Assembly (NCBI RefSeq): GCF_004187715.1
Contig: NZ_QZWF01000004.1
Location: 310,001 to 374,000 of the forward strand
DNA length: 64,000 bases
Direction: 5' to 3'
Source of the DNA: Streptomyces sp. F001
GTDB lineage: Bacteria; Actinomycetota; Actinomycetes; Streptomycetales; Streptomycetaceae
Made by a program: the position numbers and the translations under genes. This document shows, piece by piece, positions 10,901-17,750 of this stretch (position 1 is the stretch's first letter; every line of letters begins with the position of its first letter). A model generated the notes under the pieces. That model searched no databases and had not been told where the DNA came from. It worked only from the letters and a program-made list of their open reading frames with translations.

Positions 10901-13493
10901 CGATCGTCCAGGTGTACTGCGCCGGGGTGGCGCCGGTGGCGTTGCCTCGCGCGGTCACCACCTGGATCTGGTTGCCGGCCTTGTCGTACTGGTAGGTGAC
11001 GCTCGCGCCCCGCCGGTTGATCTCCTTGTTCAGGCGGCCCACCGGGTCGTAGTCCAGGACGGTCTGCTTCAGAACAGGGTCCGTGATGGTCTTCAGGCGG
11101 CCCGCGTCGTCGTAGCCATAGGTCGTGGTGCGCTGGGCGGCGTCGGTGACCGTGAGGAGGTTGCCTACCTCGTCGTAGTCGTAGGACGTGACGCTTCCGC
11201 GCGCGTCGGTGACCGTCTTGACTCGATCCGCAGCGTCGTAGGTGTAGGCGGTCGTGTATTTCGCCGGGTCGGCGCCGGTGACGTTGCCGCGCGGATCAAC
11301 GACCGTCTTGATCTGGCCCGACGGGTAGTACGTGTATGTGGTCTTGTTGCCCTTCGGCGTGGTGATCGACGTCAGGTTGCCGTCCGCGTCATAGCCGTAC
11401 TGTGTGATTTTGCCGCGCGGTGTGGTGACGGTCTCCAGCAACCCGGTGGTGGGGTTGTAGCCGTAGGCCGTCTTCTTGCCCAGCGGATCGGTGACCGAGG
11501 TGAGCTGGTCGTCGGTGTAGCCGTAGACGGTCTTGTTGGACTCGCCGTCGGTGTACGTGAGCACGTTGCCGTTGGCGTCATAGGTCCACGACTCGTCGGA
11601 GGCGGCGTTGGACCGGGACGTCATCCGACCTGAGTTGTCGAACGTCCACTCGGTCTTGCGGATCTCCGCGTCGATGGCGCTGGTGCGGTTGAAGAACTTG
11701 TCATAGCGGTAGTAGCTCTTGTTGTTGAGCGGATCGATCTGGGTGAACAGGACGTTCTTGTAGTAGACGTCCGTCCACACGCCCCCGTCCGGCGCCGTGA
11801 CGTCGACCTGGTCGAAGACACCGTTCTTGGAATAGGCGAACGTCGTCTCGTGGCCCGGCGCGTCCTTCTGGGACGTCACCCGGCCCTGTGCGTCATAGGC
11901 GTTGAACGTCACCTGCTTGCTGCGGGCGTTCGTAACCTTGTCGAGGCGTCCGGAGGCGTCATAGCCGTAGGTCTCCGCCTTGCCGTCCAATGCAGTGACG
12001 CCAGTCAGCTGATCGCCGGTGTAGAGGTAGTCGACGACCCGGCCGTCCGCCAGCGTTACCTTGTCCAACCGGTCACCGACATAGGCCAGGGTGGCCGCCC
12101 GCCCGGCCGCATCCGTGATCGTCGTGGGCTTGCCGCTGGTGTAGGACAAGGTCAGGCCACGGCCAGTTCGGTCCTTCACCGCGGTCAGCTGCCCGGAAGC
12201 GTTGAAGCCGTAGGTCGAATGGTCCGCGGTCGTCAGCTTGTAGCTGGTGCCGTCAACGGCGAGCTTGGAGCGGGCCTGCCCTGGGGCGGTGAACGTTCCG
12301 TCGGATTTCTTGGTGTACGTATGCCGGGTACCGCTCTCGCCGATCAGGACTGCGTCGCCGTCGGCCTCGAACTGCAACCGCGCCTCCCAGGGCAGCTGCC
12401 AGCCCTTGCCCAGCGCACCCGTGAGCGTGTTGTCGGAGGAGTAAACACGCCCGACCGTCAGCGGAACACCCGGCGCCGGCACCTGCGCATCGGTGAACGC
12501 TTCAGTGAACGCGCCTGTCGCCGTGTTCACCGGGTCAGCACGCATCACCGTCGTACCTGCCGCGCCGCTCGCGTCACCGCAGACCGCGCTGCACGCAGCT
12601 CCCTCAGGAAGGGCCGGGACGATGTAGTACGAGTTGTACGAACCGCAGGACTCCGTGTCCGTGGGATCGTCCGTCACCGTCGTGCAGGCGTAGATGAAGT
12701 ACTGCGGAAGCGGGTTGGTGCACTCGGCCGTGGGCAACGTGATCGACGCATTGACCACGGGGAACACCTTGTCTGTGTTCAGCGTCGGCGCCTGAACGGT
12801 CTGCCCGAAGTCGAACCACACGATGTCGTCGCTGCTCTGACGGCAGCTGTAGGCATCCAGCTTCCAGCGCACCTTGACCGGGTGCACCTCGGTGTCAGCA
12901 CCACCGGACTGCCAGATCGCAGCCGACAGCTGCAGCGGCTCACCCGGCACCGCCGCACCAATGTGGTTGCCCAGCGCCATGAGGAAACCACCCTGCTGAG
13001 CAGCGGCGTTCCCGAACGGGTCAGTGCTCACCTGGTACAAGGCGCCACTGGAGTACGAGGCCGCAGCGGCGGCAGCCGTGTCAGTGGTGAAGGAAGCCTG
13101 GCTGAACGAACTGCGCGAAGCAGCCGGTGTGCCAGTGGGCTTGGGACCTGCGGCCTGCAACTGCCGCTGATTCTGCTTCAGCAGCGCCAGCTGTGCCGCC
13201 GTGGCCGGCTTGCTCTTCGTCGCTGGCAGCGCGTGCGACTTGGTGGGCTTCGCCTTGTCCTTCGTCTGCTCACGCCGCTGCTCCGGCGTCACCGCCTCCT
13301 GATGCGCCGCAGGCTGCGGCCCCAGGTAGGCGTAGGTGTCGTCCCCACTGGAGTCACTGCCAGTGACCTTGATCAACCAACCGCCACCCGCCACAACGGA
13401 CAGCACCAACAGCACGATCAAGACCCGCAGCCGCACGAACACGGAGCTCGGCAATCCCCCCACCCCTCCCACGCTATGCACACAAGGCAACAC
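7917..13493 (-). CDS. RHS/YD-repeat polymorphic toxin with deaminase-like C-terminal domain
   Basis: A giant surface or secreted toxin of up to 1858 residues. A membrane segment near residues 20-42 (LRVLIVLLVLSVVAGGGWLI) and a Lys/Gln-rich linker are followed by a DUF6531-like block (VNTATGAFTEAFTDA near 330). Several dozen YD repeats (YDxxGRL.T type) run to about residue 1500. The RHS core closes with AYTGQYKDQYLPDRLQLRAR and ANNDPANLSDPSG. A Gly/Ala-rich hydrophobic stretch follows, then a variable tip of about 140 residues with SNCAEGNVCFAL and PKPVCVNCQNDY. The CAE and CxxC pairs are the zinc-binding and catalytic signature of toxin deaminases. Starts at 13493 (TTG) or GTG at 13442 are possible; the latter places the membrane helix closer to the N-terminus. 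The tip and immunity gene look AT-richer than the repeat core. Confidence 0.88.
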   Translation of the reverse strand: MLPCVHSVGGVGGLPSSVFVRLRVLIVLLVLSVVAGGGWLIKVTGSDSSGDDTYAYLGPQPAAHQEAVTPEQRREQTKDKAKPTKSHALPATKSKPATAAQLALLKQNQRQLQAAGPKPTGTPAASRSSFSQASFTTDTAAAAAASYSSGALYQVSTDPFGNAAAQQGGFLMALGNHIGAAVPGEPLQLSAAIWQSGGADTEVHPVKVRWKLDAYSCRQSSDDIVWFDFGQTVQAPTLNTDKVFPVVNASITLPTAECTNPLPQYFIYACTTVTDDPTDTESCGSYNSYYIVPALPEGAACSAVCGDASGAAGTTVMRADPVNTATGAFTEAFTDAQVPAPGVPLTVGRVYSSDNTLTGALGKGWQLPWEARLQFEADGDAVLIGESGTRHTYTKKSDGTFTAPGQARSKLAVDGTSYKLTTADHSTYGFNASGQLTAVKDRTGRGLTLSYTSGKPTTITDAAGRAATLAYVGDRLDKVTLADGRVVDYLYTGDQLTGVTALDGKAETYGYDASGRLDKVTNARSKQVTFNAYDAQGRVTSQKDAPGHETTFAYSKNGVFDQVDVTAPDGGVWTDVYYKNVLFTQIDPLNNKSYYRYDKFFNRTSAIDAEIRKTEWTFDNSGRMTSRSNAASDESWTYDANGNVLTYTDGESNKTVYGYTDDQLTSVTDPLGKKTAYGYNPTTGLLETVTTPRGKITQYGYDADGNLTSITTPKGNKTTYTYYPSGQIKTVVDPRGNVTGADPAKYTTAYTYDAADRVKTVTDARGSVTSYDYDEVGNLLTVTDAAQRTTTYGYDDAGRLKTITDPVLKQTVLDYDPVGRLNKEINRRGASVTYQYDKAGNQIQVVTARGNATGATPAQYTWTIGYDKVGNRKTVTDPLGKTTAFSWDADNRPLSVTDPLNHTRSVTYDDNGSVVKTTDGLGRGMTLTYDDNNRLATSKTWAGYVTSYEYDDDSHLSAEVSPEAERTTYTYDDDGHLATIVDPRGNVTGADPAKYTWTYGYDQAGNPTSVSNPLGHKHSTGYDVVGNITTVTDARNKQTVYEYDELNRPKKVTAPDAGTTTFTYNTAGFLETSTDANTHTSTYGYNAEGQLTSVKNPLGKTVSYDYDLDGNRTKYTNARAQTITTAVDARNLPTKITYSDGTPTQTYVYDDASRLKDVTDATGTRTLTYDNDDKILSITSPGATKPFSYTWNTDDTLKSRTYPDGRSTSYTYDKVGRVKTQTTNSKAVSYGYDKAGNLTSATLPTTTTRTEARTYDEASRLVSMTTPTVSNTYTYDDNGRLVADKPGTGYPTRYGYDDTGRMTRVCTDTSATSCLPGTTGTTYTYDKVGNLKTAAGSSSTTTYAYDAGDQLLSTTNGTTTTSYTYDADGNQTKDDDGTYAYDAASRIKSATTGSDSYSFLYDADGNRTTVNKNNALAGTSRWDINNPLPQLATDTNATGALVADYHYDPDGTARSMDRTAGTYYFTQDRQNSVSAVYDAAGVDNYRYTYSAWGTPTGTATITGGQTSPFAYTGQYKDQYLPDRLQLRARSYDTAQRRFTTQDPIPAAADNPNQSPYNYANNDPANLSDPSGQCPMCIGALIGSVVGGGVYALTHRDDFDWGDFAAATVQGGVVGAIGGFLAPAGTALATQLGLSGGRALVVATATDAAIGMGLTWAINTAQCQPTTPTDLLVGAVTGGLNALVGPAWNGLKGLFSASSKSSGLVLDLPQLPSVRGPAGAKRPAVVEVHDAPPGWTPDGQLAQAEGMVDKFALNNYSNRTNSRTYVAGYNTETGQIAVASSGGRWPGYSNCAEGNVCFALGGDASKVIFTNAKTVEKVNGVKTPKPKPVCVNCQNDYDPSQFIRGVQRDPGGRWEGLGH

Positions 13494-13583
13494 ACCTCAC
13501 ACACAAACCCGAGATCTTGAAGCGCGCCTGCTCCGCGATCAAGAGAAGAACCCAAAGTGGGCTGGTTGTCATGGGCGCGTTGG

Positions 13584-13595
13584 TTCTAGCTAGAA
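13584..13595. promoter_or_regulatory. Palindrome, possible operator for RHS toxin
   Basis: Perfect 12-bp palindrome TTCTAGCTAGAA about 90-150 bases upstream of the two possible RHS starts. It is too short for a terminator and has no U-tract, so a protein-binding site is the simplest reading. No regulator gene is adjacent. Confidence 0.3.
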
Positions 13596-13683
13596 GCGTC
13601 GACACAGGCCGTGACCAGGCCTCCTGCACGTCCATCCATCGCACGCCCTCCAGGTCGCGAGCCTGCAGCGGTGGCGGAAATTC

Positions 13684-13725
13684 GATGCTGTCGGAGCACA
13701 CACAGCGCCCTGCGCCGACAGCATC
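13684..13725. promoter_or_regulatory. Inverted repeat GATGCTGTCGG-N20-CCGACAGCATC
   Basis: Perfect 11-bp arms separated by 20 bases. The long loop and absent T-run argue against an intrinsic terminator for the RHS transcript. It could be an operator or an RNA structure. Nothing more can be said from sequence. Confidence 0.3.
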
Positions 13726-14084
13726 GGCCGAGGGCCGCGCCTACAGGCCGGCCCGGCACCCGGCGGTGATCTCGAAGTCTAGAAATGGCCCAGAATGACC
13801 CGCACTCGAACGAAATGACTCAGAGCAGAGGTTCCACTTACTGAACCGATGGAACGCTATTGCGTTCTCTGATCTCCTGTGCCTACATTCCTCACCGCGA
13901 AGTCTCGGATCGCTGCAACATCCATACGTTGCAGCGATGGCCGATGTCTTCCGCGCTGCTCAATCTGCTGTGCCGCTCAGCACGCTGCCATCCCAATTAA
14001 TCAGCCACCTAGACAGCGGGAGATCACTCGCCAGTCCCGGCTGACCGCAGCACCAGGAAAGACGACACCACGCAAAGGAGCAAC

Positions 14085-14492
14085 ATGCGCAAGATTGCCA
14101 GGCGTCTCATTACCGCCACCGCCGTTGGCGCCACCATCTTCGTGACAACGCCTTCCCACGCGTCAACCGGCCCCTCCCTCAGTCCGGACTCCGCCAGCGC
14201 ATATCTCTTCAACTTCCACCTCTACCTGAACAGTAACTTCAGCGGCTGCTACTCGGGCTCGGATGCCACTCTGGAGTCGGGCAGCCTCGCCGGTCAGGTA
14301 TACGGCGTACTCAGCTGCGACAGGACGGTGAACAACTCGGCGAGCTCAATGCAGAACGACTACGCTCAGAACATATATCTCTACGACGCAACGAATTGCA
14401 CCGGTGCTATGTATGTCGCAAGGCCGCATAGCGAAGACAGCACCTTCTCGAACAACGAATTCAACGACAGGGCAAGCTGCATCTCCTACTGA
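14085..14492 (+). CDS. Small secreted protein, peptidase-inhibitor I36-like
   Basis: 135 residues starting MRKIARRLITATAVGATIF with a Sec signal peptide cleaved around THPSHA/STG (visible as TPSHASTG). The mature part reads FHLYLNSNFSGCYSG...LSCDRT, IYLYDATNCTGAMY and DRASCISY, with four cysteines. It resembles the beta/gamma-crystallin-like fold of Streptomyces I36 peptidase-inhibitor proteins, in which short aromatic strands alternate with NFSG/NCTG turns. The ATG is 5 nt after AAAGGAG. A strong terminator follows at 14593-14621, so it is probably a single-gene transcript. Assignment to I36 is by pattern, not search. Confidence 0.6.
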   Translation: MRKIARRLITATAVGATIFVTTPSHASTGPSLSPDSASAYLFNFHLYLNSNFSGCYSGSDATLESGSLAGQVYGVLSCDRTVNNSASSMQNDYAQNIYLYDATNCTGAMYVARPHSEDSTFSNNEFNDRASCISY

Positions 14493-14592
14493 TCCAGGCG
14501 GTTGCGAACCGGCCGGAACGATCCTAGCGACGTGAACGTCTCCTCGACGTACCTGCCAGGATGAACTGCCCTTCGCATGACCGCCAGCACGC

Positions 14593-14621
14593 GAGCCGCC
14601 CCAGTCACGCTGGGGCGGCTC
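14593..14621 (+). terminator. Intrinsic terminator-like hairpin
   Basis: Perfect 12-bp arms, GAGCCGCCCCAG and CTGGGGCGGCTC, around a 5-base TCACG loop, about 100 bases after the I36-like gene and 30 bases before the next start. There is no long T-tract, which is common in Streptomyces terminators. Confidence 0.7.
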
Positions 14622-14652
14622 AACCGGCATTACACCTCACGGAGACCGAAAA

Positions 14653-15513
14653 GTGAACAAGACCCGCAAAACACTGGCCTTCGGTGCCGCAACCTTCTTC
14701 GCACTGACAGCCTGCGGTCCTCCCTCTGCAGCCTCTGATCAGGAAAGCAGCAAAAAGCCGCCCACTATTGCGGATGATCTAGCAAATCTCCGCTACCCCA
14801 TCGAGGAAACCGAACTTTCCATAAATGAGCGATATACCCTGCATTATGCGGAAGACCTATTGATGGAGGACTGCATGGAGGCTGCAGGGTACGACTGGAA
14901 TCCTATAGAGCCACCTCGACAGTTCTTCTCAGCTGACAGCCGAAGATACGGAATTATGGATCTCCCAGCAGCCGTCAATTACGGATACCATTTGCCACCC
15001 CCGCCGCAAGAAGCCGCCGATCGGATTGTAAGGGATAACGAGCTGACTCCCGCAGAGAGGAGGATAGCTTTCGGCGCCGACAATCGGAGCGGATGCTACG
15101 AGAAGGCGCACAAAGAGATAACCGGACCCAAACCCGAAGTCGATCTAAAACTATTCAACACGCTCAATCGAAAGTCACTGCATGAAAGCAAGCAGGACCC
15201 AGCGGTGAAACAGACCGTGGAAGCCTGGAGTCAATGCATGAAAAGGTCCGGATACACGTATAGCAACCCATTCGAAGCAGCCGGCGACCCGGCCTGGAGT
15301 AAAGAGAAGACCGCAAACGAAAAGGAAAGGGAGGCGGCAGCGGCGGACGTGAAATGCAAGCAAAAGGTCGACCTGATAACCACTTGGGCCAGCGCCGAAA
15401 TCAGGCTACAGAAAGATTACATAAGACAAAACGCGGACTATTTCTCGCACCTAGCCAGCAGCAAGAGGGAGAGGCTGCAAAACATGCAGAAGGTGCTGCA
15501 TGGAAATAGTTAA
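14653..15513 (+). CDS. Putative lipoprotein, function unknown
   Basis: 286 residues from a GTG start (ribosome site GGAG 8 nt upstream). The signal ends in the lipobox LTAC (FFALTACGPP), predicting a lipid-anchored extracellular protein. The mature part is highly charged and mostly helical. Paired cysteines occur in MEDCMEAAGYDWNP, RSGCYEKAH, EAWSQCMKRSGY and ADVKCKQK, a Cys/Met pattern shared by a family of uncharacterised Streptomyces lipoproteins. The gene uses many A/T-ending codons (AAA, AAT, ATA, GAT) unlike its neighbours, a sign of recent transfer. No enzyme motif was seen. Confidence 0.7.
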   Translation: MNKTRKTLAFGAATFFALTACGPPSAASDQESSKKPPTIADDLANLRYPIEETELSINERYTLHYAEDLLMEDCMEAAGYDWNPIEPPRQFFSADSRRYGIMDLPAAVNYGYHLPPPPQEAADRIVRDNELTPAERRIAFGADNRSGCYEKAHKEITGPKPEVDLKLFNTLNRKSLHESKQDPAVKQTVEAWSQCMKRSGYTYSNPFEAAGDPAWSKEKTANEKEREAAAADVKCKQKVDLITTWASAEIRLQKDYIRQNADYFSHLASSKRERLQNMQKVLHGNS

Positions 15514-15552
15514 TACGAAAAATGTTCCTGGCCTACGCCTCCATGGAGGCGA

Positions 15553-15690
15553 GCGTTGATCGACCGGGAGTTGCACCTGCCCACGTCCTGGACTGAGGAT
15601 CCGGCCCGCCGCGCGGACGCAAAGATCGGTGACGAGATCACCTTCCACACCAAGCTGGCGCTGACCCGCGCGATGTTGGGATGGTGGCTA
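15553..15690 (+). pseudogene. IS701-type transposase fragment
   Basis: A short open stretch reads ALIDRELHLPTSWTEDPARR followed by DAKIGDEITFHTKLALTRAML. This is the middle of IS701-type transposases (RELYLP.SWT.D..R). Both ends are missing. It lies directly after the lipoprotein gene and marks another mobile-element scar at the edge of the island. Confidence 0.7.
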
Positions 15691-15830
15691 TGGCGGCGGC
15701 CGAGGCCACTCGGTTAAATCCGGACACTTCGCCCGCGTCCGCCTGCACAGGACGCGCCGGGACGACGTAGCCAGCGCGAGGCAGAGTGTCAAGCCATCGC
15801 ACCGTATCAGCCGCCTCCCTCAAGGCGCGC

Positions 15831-16019
15831 CCTGCACCCCGGACCGCAGCAGACGCACCGTTATCCAGCTGCAACTTGGGCTTCCTCCCTTCCCATTGCC
15901 ACGGGGGCCGAGTTGGATCCATCGCTGTGCGGGAGTGAATCGGGCAAGCCATCACGCGGCGACCACCAGCCCTGCACGACTCACTCACGAAGGGGTGGGA
16001 CCGGCATGCCATGATCGTT
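15831..16019. repeat. Direct repeat, copy B (pairs with 1-191)
   Basis: Same orientation as copy A, sharing CAGCTGCAACTTG, CGCTGTGCGGGAG and CACCAGCCCTGCACGA with scattered mismatches. The minus strand carries KPKLQLDNGASAAVRGAGRA and continues as LREAADTVRWLDTLP toward 15720. This looks like a real but unrecognised protein with no clean start or end, probably a decayed gene. It forms the right-hand border of the RHS/IS island. Confidence 0.6.
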
Positions 16020-16051
16020 GGTCGCCGTAGGAAGGTATGGGGGAACCGATC

Positions 16052-16997
16052 GTGACCGAAGCCGGAAACCCGGTGCAGCTACTGCCCGTCAACGGCGCCA
16101 CTCTGGCGTCCGATCCCCGGGTGCGGAACGCGGCCCACGCGATCGGCGCTCCGCACGGCATCGACTACACGGACGACGCAGCGGTGACGGCACTGCTCGC
16201 GGAACGCCGGCGGGCGATGCGGGCGACGCAGCGCGGCTGGTCGGCCTGGGTGGGTGGCCTGGCCATGACGGGCGGCGCGTTGATGCTCCCCCTGGCCGTG
16301 GAACTGACCGGGCGCGCACAGAAACTGACCCTGCTCATGACCGGCCCGGTCATCCTCGTCGCGGTGCTCGCCCTCACTGCCGTACGCACCCGTTGGAAGC
16401 GTGAGTTGACGCACCCCGCGCTGGCCGGCTACCGCGAGGTGCTGGGCGTGGCCCGGGCGCATGACCTGCCACTGACGCACGTACCGGCGTGGCTGGAGGG
16501 CCGGTCGTCGACCGGTGGCGGGAAGGGGGCTGCTCCGATCCCGTCGTATCCGCCGGTGACCCCGCAGCCCGTGGTGGGCGCCTTGCAGAGCGCCCCCTCC
16601 TTGCAGAGCGCCCCCGCCTCGGAAAGCGCCCCGGTGAACACCCCCGCCACGCCCGTGGCCGTCCCCCCCGAAGCCCTACGCCGTCGCCGAGTACGAGCGG
16701 ATCGCCGACGCGGGCGGCTGGCACGACGAGGCCGGCTGGCTGCTGGTCTTCGCCGGCCTGCTCGGCCCGGCCTGGGCCTGGTCGGAGGACGCGCCGCTCG
16801 GCTTCTTCGCCATCGCCCTCCTCCCCCTCGCGATCGCGATCTGGCTGGCGGGCAGCCGCCAGGGCGCCGAGAAGGAGCGGCTGCGGCAGGAGGCGCTGGC
16901 GTACGTCAGAGAAGTGGCGGCGGCGCAGGCGGCGGGCGCACGGGCGCCGGAACTGTCCCCTGTACTACGGCGCTTGCTGGACGATCAGGACACCTGA
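16052..16997 (+). pseudogene. Membrane protein gene with C7-tract frameshift
   Basis: The GTG at 16052 (VTEAGNPVQLLPVNG), 8 nt after GGGGGA, is preferred over the ATG at 16037, whose spacing is too short. The first 205 codons give two membrane helices (VGGLAMTGGALMLPLAVEL and LTLLMTGPVILVAVLALTAV) and a Pro/Ser-rich linker. At about 16671-16677 a run of seven C follows GT. With six C the frame continues cleanly into KPYAVAEYERIADAGGWHDE and two more helices (LLVFAGLLGPAWAW, FFAIALLPLAIAIWLAG), ending at 16997. As written the first frame runs on into nonsense. It could be a real mutation, a slippery switch or a sequencing error. The next gene, a lipoprotein, begins 39 bases later. Function unknown. 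Confidence 0.7.
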
Positions 16998-17036
16998 CAG
17001 ACCAACCGACCGACCACCACTGAGGAAGTCCCCCCC

Positions 17037-17750
17037 ATGCGACGACGCACCGCACTGACCGTCACCGCACTCTCCGCAGCCGTACTCCTGACCGCATGCT
17101 CGGCCGACGACGACAGCGCCAAGCCCACCTCCACCCCCAAGGCCTCGGCCTCCCAGGCGAAGCAGGTGACCCCCGCCGAACGGCTGGCGCAGCTGATGAT
17201 CACCAAGGCGGACATCTCCGGCAAGGAGGTGCAGGAGGTCGACGACGAGTTCGTCTTCGCCAAGTCCCCGGACGAGGTCACTGTCGACAAGCCGGCCTGC
17301 GCCCCACTGGCGTACGCGATGAACCAACTCCCCCTCGGCGACCCGCAGGCCGACCTCACCCGCTACGTCTCGGGCGGCATGAATGACCCGTTCACGTACA
17401 TCACGCTGACCACCTACGCCGACGGCGGGGCGCAGTCGACGATGGCCGACCTGTCGAAGGCGGTCGACGCCTGCGGCGACGGCTTCACGGCCAAGGGAAA
17501 TAGCACCAGCACGTACGACTCGGTCACGGCGGAGGAGCCCGCCGCACCGGCCGGCGACGAGACGGTCGCCTTCAACGCCACGATGACCTTCCGCGGCGCC
17601 TCCCACACCCTCCACACCCAGGCCGTACGCAGCGCCGACGTCATCGCCGTCTACTTCTCGGTCAACGGCCTGGCCATCGCCAACGCGCAGCCGAGCGACG
17701 CGAAGCTGTCGACAGCGGTGGTGAAGCTGCAGAACGGGAAGCTGGGATGA
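17037..17750 (+). CDS. Putative lipoprotein
   Basis: 237 residues beginning MRRRTALTVTALSAAVLLTA, with the lipobox LTAC followed by an acidic, Ser/Thr/Lys-rich linker. This predicts lipid anchoring outside the membrane. The rest is a compact domain (LMITKADISGKEVQEVDDEF, CAPLAYAMNQ, TLTTYADGGAQ, VFFSVNGL-like VAVYFSVNGLA) resembling the solute-sensing extracellular domains of actinobacterial lipoproteins, but I assign no family. Two cysteines (CAP, DACGDG) could pair. It overlaps the next gene by 4 bases (ATGA), so the two are translationally coupled, and the frameshifted membrane gene upstream probably belongs to the same operon. Confidence 0.8.
   Translation: MRRRTALTVTALSAAVLLTACSADDDSAKPTSTPKASASQAKQVTPAERLAQLMITKADISGKEVQEVDDEFVFAKSPDEVTVDKPACAPLAYAMNQLPLGDPQADLTRYVSGGMNDPFTYITLTTYADGGAQSTMADLSKAVDACGDGFTAKGNSTSTYDSVTAEEPAAPAGDETVAFNATMTFRGASHTLHTQAVRSADVIAVYFSVNGLAIANAQPSDAKLSTAVVKLQNGKLG

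Larger units (their letters stand above)
13494..14084. other. Intergenic region upstream of divergent RHS toxin and secreted gene
   Basis: About 590 bases without a convincing gene. It holds a perfect palindrome TTCTAGCTAGAA (13584-13595), upstream of the RHS start. It also holds an 11-bp inverted repeat, GATGCTGTCGG (13684-13694) with CCGACAGCATC (13715-13725). Composition drops toward AT near 13800-14000. Both divergent transcripts must start here. Short open frames present show no recognisable motifs or ribosome sites. Confidence 0.5.

Noticed and set aside
9280..11630. Regular short repeats resembling a CRISPR array
   Set aside because: The periodic GTCGTAGGTGTAGG-type motifs are codons of YD repeats in one long open frame; spacing and sequence vary and no cas genes are present.
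8511..11633. 1040-codon open frame on the plus strand, antisense to the RHS gene
   Set aside because: Its product is a Val/Gly-rich low-complexity repeat that mirrors the YD-repeat codons of the RHS gene. No ribosome site or domain; a shadow caused by high GC.
13474..13701. 75-codon minus-strand frame upstream of the RHS gene
   Set aside because: No ribosome site, no recognisable motif, and it overlaps the RHS N-terminus; probably chance.
15536..15551. CGCCTCC-AT-GGAGGCG as terminator of the lipoprotein gene
   Set aside because: Only 7-bp arms with a 2-base loop, which cannot close as a hairpin, and it runs into the transposase fragment.
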